A stretch of DNA of 64,000 bases from the NCBI RefSeq assembly GCF_008801715.1, contig NZ_VZPG01000003.1, positions 248,001 to 312,000 on the forward strand, given 5' to 3'. Positions 15,831-25,433 of the stretch are shown here, one piece after another. Below the pieces are notes generated by a model. It had not been told where the DNA came from and ran no database searches. It saw only the letters and a list, made by a program, of their open reading frames with translations. The position numbers were made by a program, and so were the translations under genes. Source of the DNA: Pseudochrobactrum saccharolyticum (GTDB taxonomy: Bacteria > Pseudomonadota > Alphaproteobacteria > Rhizobiales > Rhizobiaceae). Position 1 is the first letter of the stretch, and every line of letters starts with the position of its first letter.

Positions 15831-17084
15831 ATGAAAAAGAAAATCACGGCACTGTACTTGACCGGTGTCGTTATTATCGGCGGGGCATTATTTTATCCCG
15901 ATAAATCAGAGCTGTATGTCAGCCGTTTCCTCACATTTCTCTCGTCGGCCGCTATTCCTTATGCTGCCGCGCAATCGGGAGAAATGCCCGCACCGCAGGT
16001 GCCTGTAGCAGAAGTCGTAACGCGTAAGGTTGCTCTGTCTACAGAATTTACCGGCCATCTGGAGGCAAGTAAGCTTGTGGAGCTGCGTCCGCGTGTTGGC
16101 GGTGCAATTGAGACAGTGAGTGTCCCGGAGGGAGAGCTGGTTCAATCGGGGCAAGCTCTGTTTGAGATTGATGCCAGACCGTTTCAGGTCGTTCTTGATG
16201 CTGCCAAGGCGGAGTTGCAGCAGGCAGAAGTTTTGCTGGAGCATGCTGAAACCAATTTCAAGCGCACGGCCAGTCTTGCGCCAAACGGCACAGTCTCCCG
16301 AAAGACTTTTGACGATGCTCAGGCGGCACGCAGTCAGCGTCAGGCTCAGCTTGCTATCGCTAAAGCGGCGGTTGCCGCTGCCGAGCTTGATCTGTCCTTT
16401 ACCCGCGTGACTGCTCCTGTTGACGGGCGCGTTGACCGCGTTTTGGTGCATGAAGGCAATCTGGTAACAGGGGGAAATGCTGGCAATGCGACATTGCTTA
16501 CGACTATCGTCAGCACCGATCCGCTCTATGTATATTTCGACATTGATGAGGCGACTTATCTCAGCTTTGTCGTGCGTGCCTGGGCTCAGGAACATGGCAA
16601 AGCTAACACCGCATTGCCGGTGCAGATCGCACTGATGACGGATAAGGAGTTCGCCTATAACGGAGCTCTGGATTTTATCAGTAATCGTATCGACAGAAGT
16701 ACCGGCACCATTCGTGCCCGTGCTGTCGTTGAAAATCCTGAAGGCATACTGGCCCCCGGACTTTTTGCACGCATAAAACTGGCGACCTCAGAGCCGCTGC
16801 AAACAGTTCTGATTGATGATCAGGCCATCGGCACAGATCAGGGGCGTCGTTATGTGCTGGTTTTAGGTGAGGGCAATAAAGCCGAATTTCGTCCGGTGGA
16901 AATCGGGACGATAGTCGATGGTTTGCGCGTTATTTCTTCCGGTCTGCAAGTGGGTGAAAAGATCATTGTGAAGGGGCTTGTTGGCCCCGGCATGCAGGTC
17001 ACGCCACAGATGATTTCAATGGTACCGGAGCGGGTTTCTGACAGCGCTCAGGCAGAGGCTTCTCAACAGGAGGCGCGTCGATGA
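15831..17084 (+). CDS. RND efflux periplasmic adaptor (membrane fusion protein)
   Basis: Links the inner-membrane RND pump to an outer-membrane channel. The 417-residue protein has an N-terminal hydrophobic anchor (TGVVIIGGALF) and a second hydrophobic/Ala-rich stretch ending AAAQSG. The adaptor blocks are clear: TGHLEASKLVELRPRVGG (lipoyl-like half, about residue 72), a long alpha-hairpin (DAAKAELQQAEVLLEHAE), and VTAPVDGRVDRVLVHEG (about 193). No Met- or His-rich metal-binding N-terminus of the CusB type is seen. The stop overlaps the RND gene (ATGA). The promoter is of the copper-responsive type. Confidence 0.93.
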   Translation: MKKKITALYLTGVVIIGGALFYPDKSELYVSRFLTFLSSAAIPYAAAQSGEMPAPQVPVAEVVTRKVALSTEFTGHLEASKLVELRPRVGGAIETVSVPEGELVQSGQALFEIDARPFQVVLDAAKAELQQAEVLLEHAETNFKRTASLAPNGTVSRKTFDDAQAARSQRQAQLAIAKAAVAAAELDLSFTRVTAPVDGRVDRVLVHEGNLVTGGNAGNATLLTTIVSTDPLYVYFDIDEATYLSFVVRAWAQEHGKANTALPVQIALMTDKEFAYNGALDFISNRIDRSTGTIRARAVVENPEGILAPGLFARIKLATSEPLQTVLIDDQAIGTDQGRRYVLVLGEGNKAEFRPVEIGTIVDGLRVISSGLQVGEKIIVKGLVGPGMQVTPQMISMVPERVSDSAQAEASQQEARR

Positions 17085-20000
17085 AGATCCCGCGCTTTTT
17101 TGTCGACCGCCCGATTTTTGCGGTCGTGCTTTCTGTCCTGATGCTGATTGCAGGCGGACTGACCTTGCTGAAACTGCCGCTGAGTGAATATCCTCAGGTC
17201 ACACCGCCGACTGTACAGGTCACAGCCAGCTATCCGGGAGCCAATCCGGAAGTGATTGCTGAAACCGTCGCCGCGCCATTGGAACAGGCGATTAACGGCG
17301 TCGAGAATATGCTCTATATGGGTTCGCAGGCTGCAACCGACGGGCGTATGACGCTGACAATTGCATTCCAGCAGGGCACTGATCCTGATATGGCGCAAAT
17401 TCAGGTGCAAAACCGCGTTGCCCGTGTGCTGCCACGCCTGCCGCAGGAAGTGCAGCGTATCGGTGTTGTGACGCAAAAAACCTCGCCGGATATTCTGATG
17501 GTGGTGCATCTGGTGTCACCGGATGGGCGTTATGACCCGCTCTACTTGTCCAATTATGCGCTTTTGCAGGTGCGCGATCAGCTGGCGCGCGTGCCGGGGG
17601 TTGGTGATGTTCTGGTCTGGGGCGCCGGCGAATATTCGATGCGGGTCTGGCTTGATCCGAATAAAGTTGCGGCACGCGGTCTGACTGCGTCCGATGTGAT
17701 TGCAGCAATTCAGGAGCAGAATGTGCAGGTCGCTGCCGGTTCGGTTGGTCAGCAACCGGACGCTTCTTCAGCATTTCAGGTGACAGTCAACACACTTGGC
17801 AGATTGTCCAATGAGGAGCAGTTCGGCGATATTGTTGTTAAAACCGGTTCTGAGGGACAGGTAACCCGCCTGCGGGATGTTGCCCGTATCGAACTTGGTG
17901 CGGATGCTTATGCGCTGCGCAGTCTTTTGGACGGTAAACCGGCACTGGCCATTCAGATTATTCAAAGTCCGGGCGCGAATGCGCTGGATGTGTCCGCAGC
18001 TGTTCGCGATGCAATGAATGTTCTGGAGAAAGATTTTCCGGAAGGTATAGAATATCGTATCGCCTATGATCCGACAGTCTTCGTTAAGGCCTCTCTGGAA
18101 GCCGTGGTGATGACATTGCTGGAAGCTATCGTACTGGTGGTTCTTGTCGTCGTGCTGTTTTTGCAAACATGGCGTGCTTCGATTATTCCGCTTGTTGCCG
18201 TGCCGGTGTCACTGGTTGGCACATTCGCCCTGATGTATCTGTTCGGCTTCTCGCTGAATACATTGTCGCTGTTCGGGTTGGTGCTTTCTATCGGTATCGT
18301 GGTCGATGATGCGATTGTGGTTGTGGAAAATGCAGAGCGCCATATCGCCTTGGGAGAGACACCTAAAGAAGCCGCGCGTAAGGCTATGGATGAAGTGACG
18401 GGGCCGATTATCGCCATTACCTCGGTGCTGTCGGCAGTGTTTATTCCATCTGCCTTCCTCACCGGATTACAGGGCGAGTTCTACCGGCAATTCGCGCTGA
18501 CGATTGCTATTTCAACCATTCTGTCCGCAATCAATTCTTTGACATTGTCTCCGGCACTTGCAGGTGTTTTGCTGAAACCGCATCACGGCGAAGTAAAACG
18601 CGACAGGCTTACCATTATCATTGACCGGCTGTTTGGCTGGTTTTTCCGGCGCTTCAATCTGTTCTTTGATCGTGTTTCCAATGCCTATGTCTGGTCGGTA
18701 CGCCGTGCCATTCGGCTGAGCGGTCTTGTCCTGCTGGTTTATGCTGCTTTGGTCGGCACGACATGGCTTGGTTTTCAGACTGTGCCGATTGGTTTCGTGC
18801 CCGCACAGGATAAATATTATCTGGTTGGTATTGCCCAATTGCCAAGCGGCGCTTCGCTTGATCGCACGGAGGCTATGGTCAAAACTATGTCCGAAATCGC
18901 TCTGGCCGAACCGGGCGTAGAAAGTGTTGTTGCCTTTCCGGGGCTTTCGGTGAATGGCATGGTCAATATTCCCAACGCTGCTGTGATGTTTACAATGCTC
19001 AAGCCGTTTGATGAACGGAAAGATCCGTCATTATCTGCTTTTGCGATTGCAGGCCGCTTGATGGGTAAATTCAGTCAGATACCCGATGGTTTCGCGGGTA
19101 TTTTCCCACCGCCGCCTGTGCCGGGTCTCGGCTCTACCGGTGGTTTTAAAATTCAGCTTGAAGATCGCGCCGGACTTGGTTTTGAGGCATTAGCAAAAAC
19201 GCAGGGTGAGATCATGGCTAAGGCGATGCAAACACCGGAACTGGCAGGTATGCTGGCCAGTTTCCAGGTGAATGCGCCGCAAGTGCAGGTGGATATCGAC
19301 CGCGTCAAAGCTAAAACACAAGGTGTGCCGCTCAATACAATATTTGAAACATTGCAGGTCTATCTCGGCTCGCTCTATGCCAATGATTTCAACCGTTTTG
19401 GGCGTACCTATCGTGTGATGGTGCAGGCCGATGCTCCCTTTCGTATGCAGCCGCAGGATATCGGGCGCCTGAAAGTGCGTAATGCCGCCGGAGATATGAT
19501 CCCGCTATCAGCTCTGCTGACAGTGAAGGATAGTTCGGGACCGGATCGTATCATGCATTATAACGGTTTCCCTTCGGCGGATATCAGCGGCAGTCCTGCA
19601 CCCGGCTATTCTTTCGGGCAGGCAACCGCCGCGATAGAGCGCATAGCTCTGGAAACAATGCCTGCCGGTATGGCTTTTGAATGGACGGAACTTGCCTATC
19701 AGGAAAAACAGGCAGGCAATGCAGCCATGTATGTTTTCCCACTGTCTGTATTGCTCGCTTTTCTCATTCTTGCGGCACAATATAACAGCTGGTCATTGCC
19801 TTTTTCGGTTCTGCTGATTGCGCCAATGGCATTGTTATCAGCGATTGCCGGTGTCTGGCTCACAGGCGGCGACAATAATATTTTCACACAGATCGGCTTC
19901 GTGGTTCTGGTGGGGCTTGCCGCTAAAAACGCTATTCTGATTGTGGAATTTGCCAGAGCCAAAGAGGATGAAGGTGTTGATCCGCTCAATGCGGTTCTGG

Positions 20001-20269
20001 AAGCTGCAAGACTGCGTCTGCGGCCGATCCTGATGACTTCGCTGGCTTTCATTGCCGGTGTTGTTCCTCTGATGCTGGCAACAGGGGCGGGAGCAGAGAT
20101 GCGCCATGTGATGGGGATTGCGGTTTTTGCCGGTATGCTCGGAGTGACGTTGTTTGGGCTGGTGCTGACACCGGTCTTCTACGTTCTGGTGCGGCGTATG
20201 ACACTTGCCCGTGAACAGTCTAAAATTAAAGCTGAAGTTCAGGTCAATGAGAAAAGCGGCACTGCGTGA
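17081..20269 (+). CDS. RND efflux pump, HAE1 (drug) type
   Basis: Inner-membrane proton-driven pump of 1062 residues, the usual length. It has the N-terminal FFVDRPIFAVVLSV helix, two large periplasmic loops and the duplicated 12-helix plan. The proton-relay pair Asp409-Asp410 in helix 4 (GIVVDDAIVVVENAERH) is that of hydrophobe/amphiphile pumps such as AcrB. Metal-type (CusA/CzcA) pumps have a different motif there. Its gene overlaps the adaptor gene and is controlled from a CueR-type promoter, an unusual pairing. No outer-membrane channel gene lies next to it, so it presumably uses a TolC-like protein encoded elsewhere. Confidence 0.95.
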   Translation: MKIPRFFVDRPIFAVVLSVLMLIAGGLTLLKLPLSEYPQVTPPTVQVTASYPGANPEVIAETVAAPLEQAINGVENMLYMGSQAATDGRMTLTIAFQQGTDPDMAQIQVQNRVARVLPRLPQEVQRIGVVTQKTSPDILMVVHLVSPDGRYDPLYLSNYALLQVRDQLARVPGVGDVLVWGAGEYSMRVWLDPNKVAARGLTASDVIAAIQEQNVQVAAGSVGQQPDASSAFQVTVNTLGRLSNEEQFGDIVVKTGSEGQVTRLRDVARIELGADAYALRSLLDGKPALAIQIIQSPGANALDVSAAVRDAMNVLEKDFPEGIEYRIAYDPTVFVKASLEAVVMTLLEAIVLVVLVVVLFLQTWRASIIPLVAVPVSLVGTFALMYLFGFSLNTLSLFGLVLSIGIVVDDAIVVVENAERHIALGETPKEAARKAMDEVTGPIIAITSVLSAVFIPSAFLTGLQGEFYRQFALTIAISTILSAINSLTLSPALAGVLLKPHHGEVKRDRLTIIIDRLFGWFFRRFNLFFDRVSNAYVWSVRRAIRLSGLVLLVYAALVGTTWLGFQTVPIGFVPAQDKYYLVGIAQLPSGASLDRTEAMVKTMSEIALAEPGVESVVAFPGLSVNGMVNIPNAAVMFTMLKPFDERKDPSLSAFAIAGRLMGKFSQIPDGFAGIFPPPPVPGLGSTGGFKIQLEDRAGLGFEALAKTQGEIMAKAMQTPELAGMLASFQVNAPQVQVDIDRVKAKTQGVPLNTIFETLQVYLGSLYANDFNRFGRTYRVMVQADAPFRMQPQDIGRLKVRNAAGDMIPLSALLTVKDSSGPDRIMHYNGFPSADISGSPAPGYSFGQATAAIERIALETMPAGMAFEWTELAYQEKQAGNAAMYVFPLSVLLAFLILAAQYNSWSLPFSVLLIAPMALLSAIAGVWLTGGDNNIFTQIGFVVLVGLAAKNAILIVEFARAKEDEGVDPLNAVLEAARLRLRPILMTSLAFIAGVVPLMLATGAGAEMRHVMGIAVFAGMLGVTLFGLVLTPVFYVLVRRMTLAREQSKIKAEVQVNEKSGTA

Positions 20270-20290
20270 TCGCAGGCTGTACCGCTTTTC
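20251..20290 (+). terminator. Terminator-like double hairpin at the end of the RND gene
   Basis: An outer stem GAAAAGCGG (20251-20259) pairs with CCGCTTTTC (20282-20290), and an inner stem CTGCG-TGAT-CGCAG spans the stop codon. It would end the RND transcript; the following bases are A/T-rich but not a T-run. Confidence 0.55.
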
Positions 20291-20385
20291 GTATAAATTT
20301 AAATGGTGATCATTGGAGGTGGGTGGAAACGCGCCTCCATAAAACCGGCGATAAATTATTTTTGCTTTTAAATACATAATATGTA

Positions 20386-20529
20386 TTATGGAACTAAACT
20401 ATATGAAGTTAATAAGTTACCGGTCGCTTTGCCTATTTGCCAATAAATGCGCCCGACGATCATGCCCCCGTCTACAGTAAACTTCAGGTTCCAGCGAGAA
20501 TACAAAGGCCATTGTTTTATTAACAACAT
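20386..20529 (-). pseudogene. Possible relic of a small hypothetical protein
   Basis: An uninterrupted 47-codon frame from ATG 20529 to TAA 20388-20386. It contains RWNLKFTVDGGMIVGRIYW, which resembles the W-x-VDG-x-VGRIY pattern of small hypothetical proteins in rhizobia. No convincing ribosome site is visible and an IS6-type end lies 15 bases upstream, so it may be only the tail or a remnant of a gene. Weakly supported. Confidence 0.3.
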
Positions 20530-20543
20530 GCAAAATTAAACAC

Positions 20544-20557
20544 TTTACAACAGAGCC
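20544..20557 (+). repeat. Isolated IS6-type terminal repeat remnant
   Basis: TTTACAACAGAGCC differs by one base from the right-hand ends of IS6-type elements in this window (TTTGCAACAGAGCC at 57669-57682 and 40949-40962). No transposase is attached, so it is a scar. Confidence 0.55.
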
Positions 20558-20651
20558 ATTGCGACGTCGCTATTTATTCATCCATATTTATTGCAATTGT
20601 AATATTAGAAGAAAATTTTAAATTAAAAATTTTAATAAAACTGGAAGTATT

Positions 20652-21014
20652 ATGAAAACTTCTCCTTGTTCATTTTCCATTATTATTTTGACTTTATTGA
20701 CGTCTCCATCAATAGCGCAGGCATGTTTGACACAAAGAGTACAGCATTTTGAAAACCAAAATGTCAAAGTGTGGACATATCATATTTGCCCCAAAGAAGA
20801 ACTCCCTTTCCATACACATCAAAACCCACGTGTTTTAATATCTACTGAAGATGGCGAACTAGATGTGATCTATAAAGACGGTAAAAAATCAAAAATCATC
20901 CTGAAAAAGAATATCCCTTTATATGTGGATGCGAAACAAGGATTTGCTCTACATAAAGATCTAAATAATGGAAACCATCCAATCAATGTTACAGTGATCG
21001 AACTTAAGGGGTGA
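20652..21014 (+). CDS. Secreted cupin-like protein
   Basis: A 120-residue protein with a Sec signal peptide (hydrophobic run ending SIAQA, then CLTQ). The mature part has the look of a small beta-barrel cupin: ELPFHTHQNPRVLI (about residues 50-63) carries a HxH pair as in cupin motif 1, followed by an alternating beta pattern (DGELDVIYKDGKKSKIILKK) and a late FALH. Substrate and partner are unknown. The gene is AT-rich and flanked by IS6 scars on both sides, so it is probably acquired DNA. A second short frame starts 6 bases after its stop. Confidence 0.65.
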   Translation: MKTSPCSFSIIILTLLTSPSIAQACLTQRVQHFENQNVKVWTYHICPKEELPFHTHQNPRVLISTEDGELDVIYKDGKKSKIILKKNIPLYVDAKQGFALHKDLNNGNHPINVTVIELKG

Positions 21015-21019
21015 AAATA

Positions 21020-21151
21020 ATGACAGTAACACAGGTCATACCTATTGATGTGGACTCCAACTTTAAGACCGGCACATTAAACTTTCTTGCTCGTCTTGGT
21101 GAGGAATACATGACTGCACCGTGGCCAGATCCCGGCGTTCAGATAGCATGA
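21020..21151 (+). pseudogene. 5-prime fragment of an unknown gene, cut by an IS6 remnant
   Basis: A 43-codon frame starts 6 bases after the cupin gene, with AAGGGG just upstream. It would encode a peptide beginning MTVTQVIPIDVDSNFKTG. It ends where the decayed IS6 sequence starts (about 21150), so it is probably the front part of a larger gene truncated by the element. I do not recognise the family. Confidence 0.45.
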
Positions 21152-21533
21152 AATCAAGGGCTTGATCATCGCGACCAAAAACCCGGTACAGCTAAGTCCA
21201 TTTGCTGCGAACCTTGATATAGGTTTCATCGGCACGCCACGAATGAGCCGTAGGACGTATGCGCAGCTGAGCCTGCGCGGTGATCTTCAGTGTGTAGCGC
21301 ACGCCCCAGCGTGCTCAAGGTGGCATGGTCGACGGATACGCCGCATTCGGTCAGAATTTCCTGAAGGTCACGATAGGAGAATGCATAGCGCACATAAAAG
21401 AAAACCGCATGCAGGATGACACTTTGGGGAAATGAGCCCCTTTGAAATCGACCGCCATCTGCTATCTCTTCACCGAGTTACATACACATAGGGAAGCATA
21501 ACTCAGCAGGAATGAAAATTTTGCGACAGAACC
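21150..21533 (-). mobile_element. IS6-family element remnant (transposase N-terminal half)
   Basis: On the minus strand the DNA encodes broken pieces of an IS6 transposase. There is a start region like DFKGAHFP near 21450, YR-DLQEILTECG-like text, and the catalytic segment around WRADETYIK near 21220. The left part is missing after LDFM at about 21150. The right end carries the terminal sequence AAAATTTTGCGACAGAACC (21515-21533), close to the ends of the IS6 copy at 53884-54700. Not functional. Confidence 0.75.
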
Positions 21534-21623
21534 CGCTGACGTAACCCTGCCTAAAAGGCCGACCAATCGTTACCCTGAGTTATTGTTTTGGGATCCATGC
21601 ACTAAAACCATGCGGATTGCTTG

Positions 21624-24600
21624 TTAAAATTTTCCGACAACATTCAGGAAAACGCCGCGATCATTGAGTGAAAGATCGCGCAGATCATCCGAAAAATTGC
21701 CGAAATTATAGCCGACTCCAACTTTGAAATTATCGCCCACATGGCGATAAATGGCGGTTAATGCGCCATAATCCGTCGTTCCCGCTTCCGGCATAACCAT
21801 CACGCGTCCTTCGAGCAGAGCATCCCAGTTTTTCACAATATGCAGATCCGTGCGGATAACCCCAAGATGCGCCGATGATGTTTGCCAGAGGCCGAATTTA
21901 TTGCGATCCTCACCCAGAAGGCGATAGCGCACTTTGCCATAACGAAAGCCATATTTAGCACCCACCGACAGCCATGGCAAAAGATCGTAAGTAAAATCTG
22001 CCGACAGAATATGGCTACGCTGCGCAGGGCCATATTCGTCACCCGTTATGGCACTGACTTGATTCCCGCCCGGCTGATCATAGAGCCAGATATATTTGAA
22101 TAACGCATTCAGCCGGTCATTGCTGACGGGGCGATAAGCATAGCCCAAAGATGTTTCAACATAATCACCGCCACGAAAAGAACTCTCGCCCGTAGTGTCG
22201 GATAAAACAGCATCAACCGCCGCCAGCAAACGCCAGTCATTACTAGTTTTCCAGCCAAGACCGGCCGCCAGAAGATAGGTATTGACATCACGCGTTCCGT
22301 CATCTGAATTTTCAAACCGTGCCTCGCCGCGAATACGCCCGCTGATAAAGTCCTCATCTTTATAAGCGACAGACAGTGACACAGCCTTGCGGTCAAAATC
22401 GGAGCGTTCGTGTCCTGTCACCGGATCAATTGTATTGTCCTCAACGGTTCCCGCTTCAAAACCACCATCAAATTTCCAGACTTTATCCGGCGTATAGACC
22501 ACCCCATAGGATTTGGTGAGCGACCGGTGATATCCGAATAGATCATAGTTGTTTTCAGCATAACCTGACCAGTAATCGTCAAACTGCCGGCGCGCACCTA
22601 AAATAAATGTACCGCGATCAGACCCCGATAAATCATAGCTCCGGTTCACATCAAAGGCACGATCAGGGTCAAGACGATAGCCAAAATAATAGGTGTCCTC
22701 TGCTGTCGGATTATAAGCGACAGCAGCAAGTCCGCCCAAACCTGTAGCACCGTAGGAAAGCTCTCCCTCGAGATCAATCTTGTCCGTCAGCCTGAATTTT
22801 GTACCGGCTCCAAGGCGATCCCCGCGACGAATATCACCCGAACGCGTGACTGTCGCCTGCCCGAACAAATAATAGAGATGATCCGCATCCGGTGCATAAT
22901 CGAGACGCACACCCGCATCAGCACGTGAACCATTATATCCCGATTTATAGGCGCTTGTGAGCGGGTTCTGCAATTCCATATAGGAAACGCCGAAAGACAT
23001 TTTCCAGTATTCATTGAGTTGCTTGCTGATCGCAACTGTGCCTTTGCGTTTCGTTCGTCCTCCGATGCGTTGATTATCTATGTCGCTATAGGCCTGATCT
23101 TCCGCGAAATCATCATAGATCAAATCCAGATTGACTTTATCTGTCACATCAATATCAGCATAGGCACCCCAGCTGCGCTGATCGGCAGCAATTTGCTCAG
23201 CCAAGGTGGAAAACCCGGCCTGTTTTTCCTGATAATAAATGCCGGCTGTTCCCTTCAGGCCGCTTGCGGTCAGGTCTTCCAGATTAAGCTGTGCTTTCGT
23301 GCGCCAAGCCATTGCCGCGCGGTCACGCCTGCCGGTGGTGTTAACATCGCTCAATGTCAGGCCGCCATCGGCAGACCGCGACATACCAAAACCCGGTCCC
23401 TCTGAACGGGAAAACTCGCCCTCGATAAATGTTTTTTCTGAATGTCTGATCGCGATATCAGCGCCATAGGCTTGCTGGTTTGCAGGGCCGGTATTTTCAC
23501 TCATGCCGGTGACACCGATACGGATTTTATCATTCAGCCATTGTTGGGCGCGTCCGCCATAGACATAGCCATCAATTTCTCCGATCGGCGGCGTATATTC
23601 ATATTGCGCTATCAAATAGACTTTATTGCCACCCAATGCGCTTTCACGCACCGGATCAGACGTACCGGTTGAAGAGGATAAAGGCCGCTTCAAAAGCAGT
23701 AAGCCCTGAAGATAATCAAAGGAATAATCGTCACCAATGCGCAGTGTCCGGCGCTCCTGCACCTGACCGGTAATCGGATCGCGTATCTCGATTGTAACAC
23801 TTTCCGACCCCACGGTAATATCCTGCCGGCGCATGAAATAGACCGAACCGCCTGTGGCCAGAAACTCATCGCGTTGCGGCAGCGTATCGGGTTGCGCTGC
23901 ATAAAGTGTGACCTCGGATCGTCGTTCGCCAAAAGATGTTGTATCCTCCGAGCGATAGACAGCACTTGCACCATAAAGCGCACGCTCGGAGCGCATAAAT
24001 TCTGTGCCTTTGATGATTGTTTTGTAATTTCCCCACATCACATGGCTGTCGCCGCGCTCAAGCCGCACATAGAGTTTGCCATTTGTCGGCGCATCATCAA
24101 TCATAGTGGAATCATCACCATAGACCGGATAAAAATCATCCGGATCCAGACGACGCAGAAGCTGGCGCGGATCTTTGGCGTCCATGCCGCGAAACATATT
24201 CCCGATTTTGTCTTCGCCGCTATCTCCGGCAGCTGTCAGCAGATATTTACCCTGAATTTTGCCTTTCAGATAAAAGGCCAGCCGCCCTTTAGTATAGACT
24301 TCGTCATATTCTCCGGAGCGTACAAATTGGATATTTTTGTCGCCACTGCGCTTACCAACCGTCAGATCAGTCAGCGCTACATAAAACCAGTCATTCTGCG
24401 GAATATTGATCTGCCGTTTGAAGTCAAGCGCACTACCTTTAAGCCCGTTGATAACCGCCACATCAACATCATGATCACCTGAAGGCAGAATACGCTGCAT
24501 AACGAATGCACGGTTTTTATCAATGGGAATAGTATCGTTGAGTACCCGAACCTGATAACCGTCTGGCACATTACGCCCGTATACGGTGACTGCACCACCC

Positions 24601-25433
24601 CAAACCGGAATATTACGCAACGCCGTAAAGTCATCGCCCATGCCAGGCGCTACGCCTTCAAACGGCGCATCCTGTTCCGGCTTCAGATCACGGCTTGTAC
24701 GCACAAGAGAGCGCGGTAATGTTTCATCATAGCGGCCTTTACTGTCATATACGCGCAAAACATAGGTATATCGCGGCTCCGTATTGCTTGTCAGCGGCTG
24801 CATAGCGGGCATCACCCAACCAGCTTGCCCATTAATCCTCACCGGAATTGTTGTAATCAGCTCTTCTTTTTTGTCATCGTCCTCCGCAAAAATACGAATT
24901 TCCGAGTGTTCGATAAAGGCCGGATAATTGGCTGTAGCGTGAAATACGATCTGCTCTCCCGTTTTATAGGCACGCCGGACGGGTATTGTAGAAATATTCA
25001 GCATTGGCTGCACATCAAGCCCGTCAAACTTAACCTGAATATCCACTGCATTCATACCGACATCTGTTTCACGCTGCATGTCGGCAGACTGTTTTTGCCC
25101 GTTAGTTTGTTTCGTTGCACCAGCCTTGCTTTCCGGTTGTTTGCTTTCAACAAGAGGTTGGCCATCAACACTGATCGAAAACGGAATATCACCGCCCTCT
25201 GCGCTTCCGTCCTGCTCTACATTAGGCGCTATAGGCACATCCCTGACTGTTGATTGTGCATTCAACACCGGATTGCGCTGCGGCAGCCTGCCCTCTCTGG
25301 GCTGCTGAGCAGAGGCTGCGCTCAAACCGAGAACGAGCGTTGCACAGCCGGTCAAGAGAGCACAGGGCATCAGGCTATTAGAACAGGCAGAGCCGGTTTT
25401 GCATGCACTGGAGTTTAATCTTTGCCGCTTCAT
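21624..25433 (-). CDS. Large outer-membrane beta-barrel protein, partner of the DUF11 protein
   Basis: A 1269-residue exported protein. The signal peptide runs from basic KRQRLNSS through a hydrophobic stretch to ASAQQ. Residues 130-400 look like two or three Ig-like/beta domains (VRRAYKTGEQIVFHATANYP; WGGAVTVYGRNVPDGYQVRVL). From about residue 400 to the end the sequence alternates polar and hydrophobic residues with many Y, W, G and D, as in long outer-membrane barrels, ending GVFLNVVGKF with a terminal Phe. It starts inside the stop of the DUF11 gene (ATGA overlap), so the two are made together. It may anchor or export its partner at the surface. I do not recognise a named family; databases may label such proteins TonB-dependent receptor, but no plug or TonB box is seen. 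Confidence 0.75.
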   Translation of the reverse strand: MKRQRLNSSACKTGSACSNSLMPCALLTGCATLVLGLSAASAQQPREGRLPQRNPVLNAQSTVRDVPIAPNVEQDGSAEGGDIPFSISVDGQPLVESKQPESKAGATKQTNGQKQSADMQRETDVGMNAVDIQVKFDGLDVQPMLNISTIPVRRAYKTGEQIVFHATANYPAFIEHSEIRIFAEDDDKKEELITTIPVRINGQAGWVMPAMQPLTSNTEPRYTYVLRVYDSKGRYDETLPRSLVRTSRDLKPEQDAPFEGVAPGMGDDFTALRNIPVWGGAVTVYGRNVPDGYQVRVLNDTIPIDKNRAFVMQRILPSGDHDVDVAVINGLKGSALDFKRQINIPQNDWFYVALTDLTVGKRSGDKNIQFVRSGEYDEVYTKGRLAFYLKGKIQGKYLLTAAGDSGEDKIGNMFRGMDAKDPRQLLRRLDPDDFYPVYGDDSTMIDDAPTNGKLYVRLERGDSHVMWGNYKTIIKGTEFMRSERALYGASAVYRSEDTTSFGERRSEVTLYAAQPDTLPQRDEFLATGGSVYFMRRQDITVGSESVTIEIRDPITGQVQERRTLRIGDDYSFDYLQGLLLLKRPLSSSTGTSDPVRESALGGNKVYLIAQYEYTPPIGEIDGYVYGGRAQQWLNDKIRIGVTGMSENTGPANQQAYGADIAIRHSEKTFIEGEFSRSEGPGFGMSRSADGGLTLSDVNTTGRRDRAAMAWRTKAQLNLEDLTASGLKGTAGIYYQEKQAGFSTLAEQIAADQRSWGAYADIDVTDKVNLDLIYDDFAEDQAYSDIDNQRIGGRTKRKGTVAISKQLNEYWKMSFGVSYMELQNPLTSAYKSGYNGSRADAGVRLDYAPDADHLYYLFGQATVTRSGDIRRGDRLGAGTKFRLTDKIDLEGELSYGATGLGGLAAVAYNPTAEDTYYFGYRLDPDRAFDVNRSYDLSGSDRGTFILGARRQFDDYWSGYAENNYDLFGYHRSLTKSYGVVYTPDKVWKFDGGFEAGTVEDNTIDPVTGHERSDFDRKAVSLSVAYKDEDFISGRIRGEARFENSDDGTRDVNTYLLAAGLGWKTSNDWRLLAAVDAVLSDTTGESSFRGGDYVETSLGYAYRPVSNDRLNALFKYIWLYDQPGGNQVSAITGDEYGPAQRSHILSADFTYDLLPWLSVGAKYGFRYGKVRYRLLGEDRNKFGLWQTSSAHLGVIRTDLHIVKNWDALLEGRVMVMPEAGTTDYGALTAIYRHVGDNFKVGVGYNFGNFSDDLRDLSLNDRGVFLNVVGKF

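Larger units (their letters stand above)
20291..20651. other. AT-rich intergenic stretch at the core/accessory boundary
   Basis: The stretch holds a 17-bp palindrome (AATACATA-A-TATGTATT, 20371-20387), a possible 47-codon relic gene (20386-20529, minus strand), and a lone IS6-type terminal sequence (20544-20557). Beyond these I see no gene. Base composition falls sharply compared with the copper locus, marking the start of the accessory region. Confidence 0.6.

Noticed and set aside
20371-20387. The 17-bp palindrome AATACATA-A-TATGTATT as a regulator operator
   Set aside because: It lies just after the end of the RND operon, overlaps the end of a doubtful relic frame and has no promoter beside it; A/T-rich palindromes arise easily by chance.
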